Below, one piece after another: positions 63,204 through 64,000 of a stretch of DNA of 64,000 nt. The notes below the pieces were generated by a model, which had not been told where the DNA came from, searched no databases, and saw nothing but the letters and a program-made list of their open reading frames with translations. The stretch comes from Helicobacter_F equorum. Lineage in GTDB: Bacteria; Campylobacterota; Campylobacteria; Campylobacterales; Helicobacteraceae. Both the position numbers and the translations under genes were made by a program. Where the stretch lies: assembly GCF_042649585.1 (NCBI RefSeq), contig NZ_JBHRZM010000001.1, forward strand, positions 1-64,000. Direction: 5' to 3'. Every line of letters starts with the position of its first letter. The first letter of the stretch is position 1.

Positions 63204-64000
63204 ATGAGAGAAATTAAAATTTTGGCGATTGTTGTTGTTATCGTGGGCGTTCTTTATTGGGGTGTAGAGCCTTTGGCACACTCCGTATTTCACCCAAAGT
63301 CAGCTCCTAGTGATTTTGCATTTAGAGATTTGGATCGTGTTGATTTATCTAAAGCAGATACACAAAGAGGAAAAGATCTTGTAGAGGCTAATTGTGCAGC
63401 CTGTCATAATATCAAAGCAATCGGTATTGATAATGGCGTAGTTGCGTTTCCAGCTGGTAACGGAGAGATCACAACACCAGATCTTTCTACTGCAGGAGCT
63501 TTGTATGATGAAAACTTCCTTGCTACACTTATCGTAAATCCTCTAAAAGCTGTTAAGCTTGAGCATAAATTTAGCGATGAGAATCCTTTCCCTATGAGTG
63601 CTTATGATGGGGATAAGCAAGATGTAGCAGATATGGTAGCATTTTTAAAATCTATTGGTGCAACAAGCCTTAGGCATAATGTGCTAGATTCTGATGAATA
63701 TGTTGCAAAAAAAGATGCACTTGCAAATAGTGCGTTATCTGATTCACAAAAGGAAGCAGAATTGGCAAAAATTGAAGAACAGCTAACTAATAAAGCAGTT
63801 TTCAAAGATGCATGTAGCCGTTGCCATACTATCAAGTATGATGAGCCTAAAACAAAGGCGCAAATGGAGGCTAATGAAGTCAAGAAAGCAAATATTCGAG
63901 GATATCTTGGTGCAGAGGCTCCTGATCTTTCTATGATGATTAGAAGTAAGGGTGAGCATTACCTTGAAGGTTTTATTAATGATCCACAAAAGCTTTCTTA
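63204..64000 (+). CDS. petC: dihaem cytochrome c (c1-like) subunit, partial at window end
   Basis: 265 codons are visible and the frame is open at base 64000. N-terminal helix ILAIVVVIVGVLYWGVEPL (about 5-23) for export and anchoring. Two haem-attachment motifs are seen: NCAACHN near residue 67-72 and ACSRCHT near 205-211, as in the dihaem c1 of Campylobacterota. Electron acceptor of the Rieske protein and donor to a soluble cytochrome c. GGGAG lies before ATG 63204. Confidence 0.92.
   Translation, partial: MREIKILAIVVVIVGVLYWGVEPLAHSVFHPKSAPSDFAFRDLDRVDLSKADTQRGKDLVEANCAACHNIKAIGIDNGVVAFPAGNGEITTPDLSTAGALYDENFLATLIVNPLKAVKLEHKFSDENPFPMSAYDGDKQDVADMVAFLKSIGATSLRHNVLDSDEYVAKKDALANSALSDSQKEAELAKIEEQLTNKAVFKDACSRCHTIKYDEPKTKAQMEANEVKKANIRGYLGAEAPDLSMMIRSKGEHYLEGFINDPQKLS

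Overview
The window is A+T-rich chromosomal DNA from a Helicobacter species (Campylobacterota). The evidence is an ispD-ispF fusion beside an atypical HP1021-type response regulator, hslV-hslU-era-csd6, flgB-flgC-fliE-ftsI behind a sigma-54 promoter, lpxK-nadE, rsmE / membrane protein / hemH / HP0377-type thioredoxin / fused ccsBA, and a Rieske-cytochrome b-dihaem cytochrome c complex. These neighbourhoods match H. pylori gene order as I remember it, but argD, a MOMP-type porin, a CmeAB-type pump and a patatin point to an enterohepatic species rather than H. pylori itself. No rRNA, CRISPR array, transposase or prophage is visible. Two tRNAs are present (Phe-GAA, Met-CAT).

Layout. 1-8.7 kb: isoprenoid, phospholipid and cell-envelope genes (ispDF, pgpA, wecA), a response regulator, rsfS, nadD, a YejA-like peptide-binding protein, hemW, rppH. 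8.7-18.8 kb: two RND pumps facing each other, a heavy-metal CznCBA-type operon with a DUF3240 gene and a CmeAB-type drug pump with a putative operator on its promoter. 18.9-25 kb: patatin, two porins, tRNA-Phe and an unassigned exported protein. 25-33.6 kb: tyrA, rsmE, and hemH with the cytochrome c assembly genes. 33.6-34.75 kb: a decayed Bcr/CflA drug transporter. 34.8-42.9 kb: a long minus-strand run argD, UvrD-type helicase, OmpA-like protein, nadK, recN, NFACT protein and a small unknown protein. 43-43.6 kb: an unknown protein behind a sigma-54 promoter. 43.9-50.2 kb: an accessory island between tRNA-Met and hslV. 50.2-57.5 kb: protease, GTPase, peptidoglycan and flagellar rod genes. 57.6-64 kb: an AsnB-like enzyme carrying a G10 tract, lpxK, nadE, petABC (petC runs off the end).

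The accessory island is the most unusual part. A type IIG restriction-modification gene has kept its nuclease and start of its methyltransferase, while its last ~150 bp appear twice as direct repeats 2,996 bp apart. Between the N-terminal remnant and the first repeat lies a compact D12-class adenine methyltransferase plus a candidate GIY-YIG-like endonuclease. Between the two repeats lies a second cassette: a four-helix membrane protein translationally coupled to a ComEC-like metallo-beta-lactamase-fold protein, then a DUF3800 gene flanked by its own short direct repeats. The MBL gene is split exactly at a dnaX-type A_AAA_AAG heptamer followed at once by a stop, so it may be made by -1 frameshifting or be broken; it also carries an in-frame 66-bp duplication. 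I consider the membrane protein-MBL pair the best candidate for an undescribed system here. Functional statements about it are inference.
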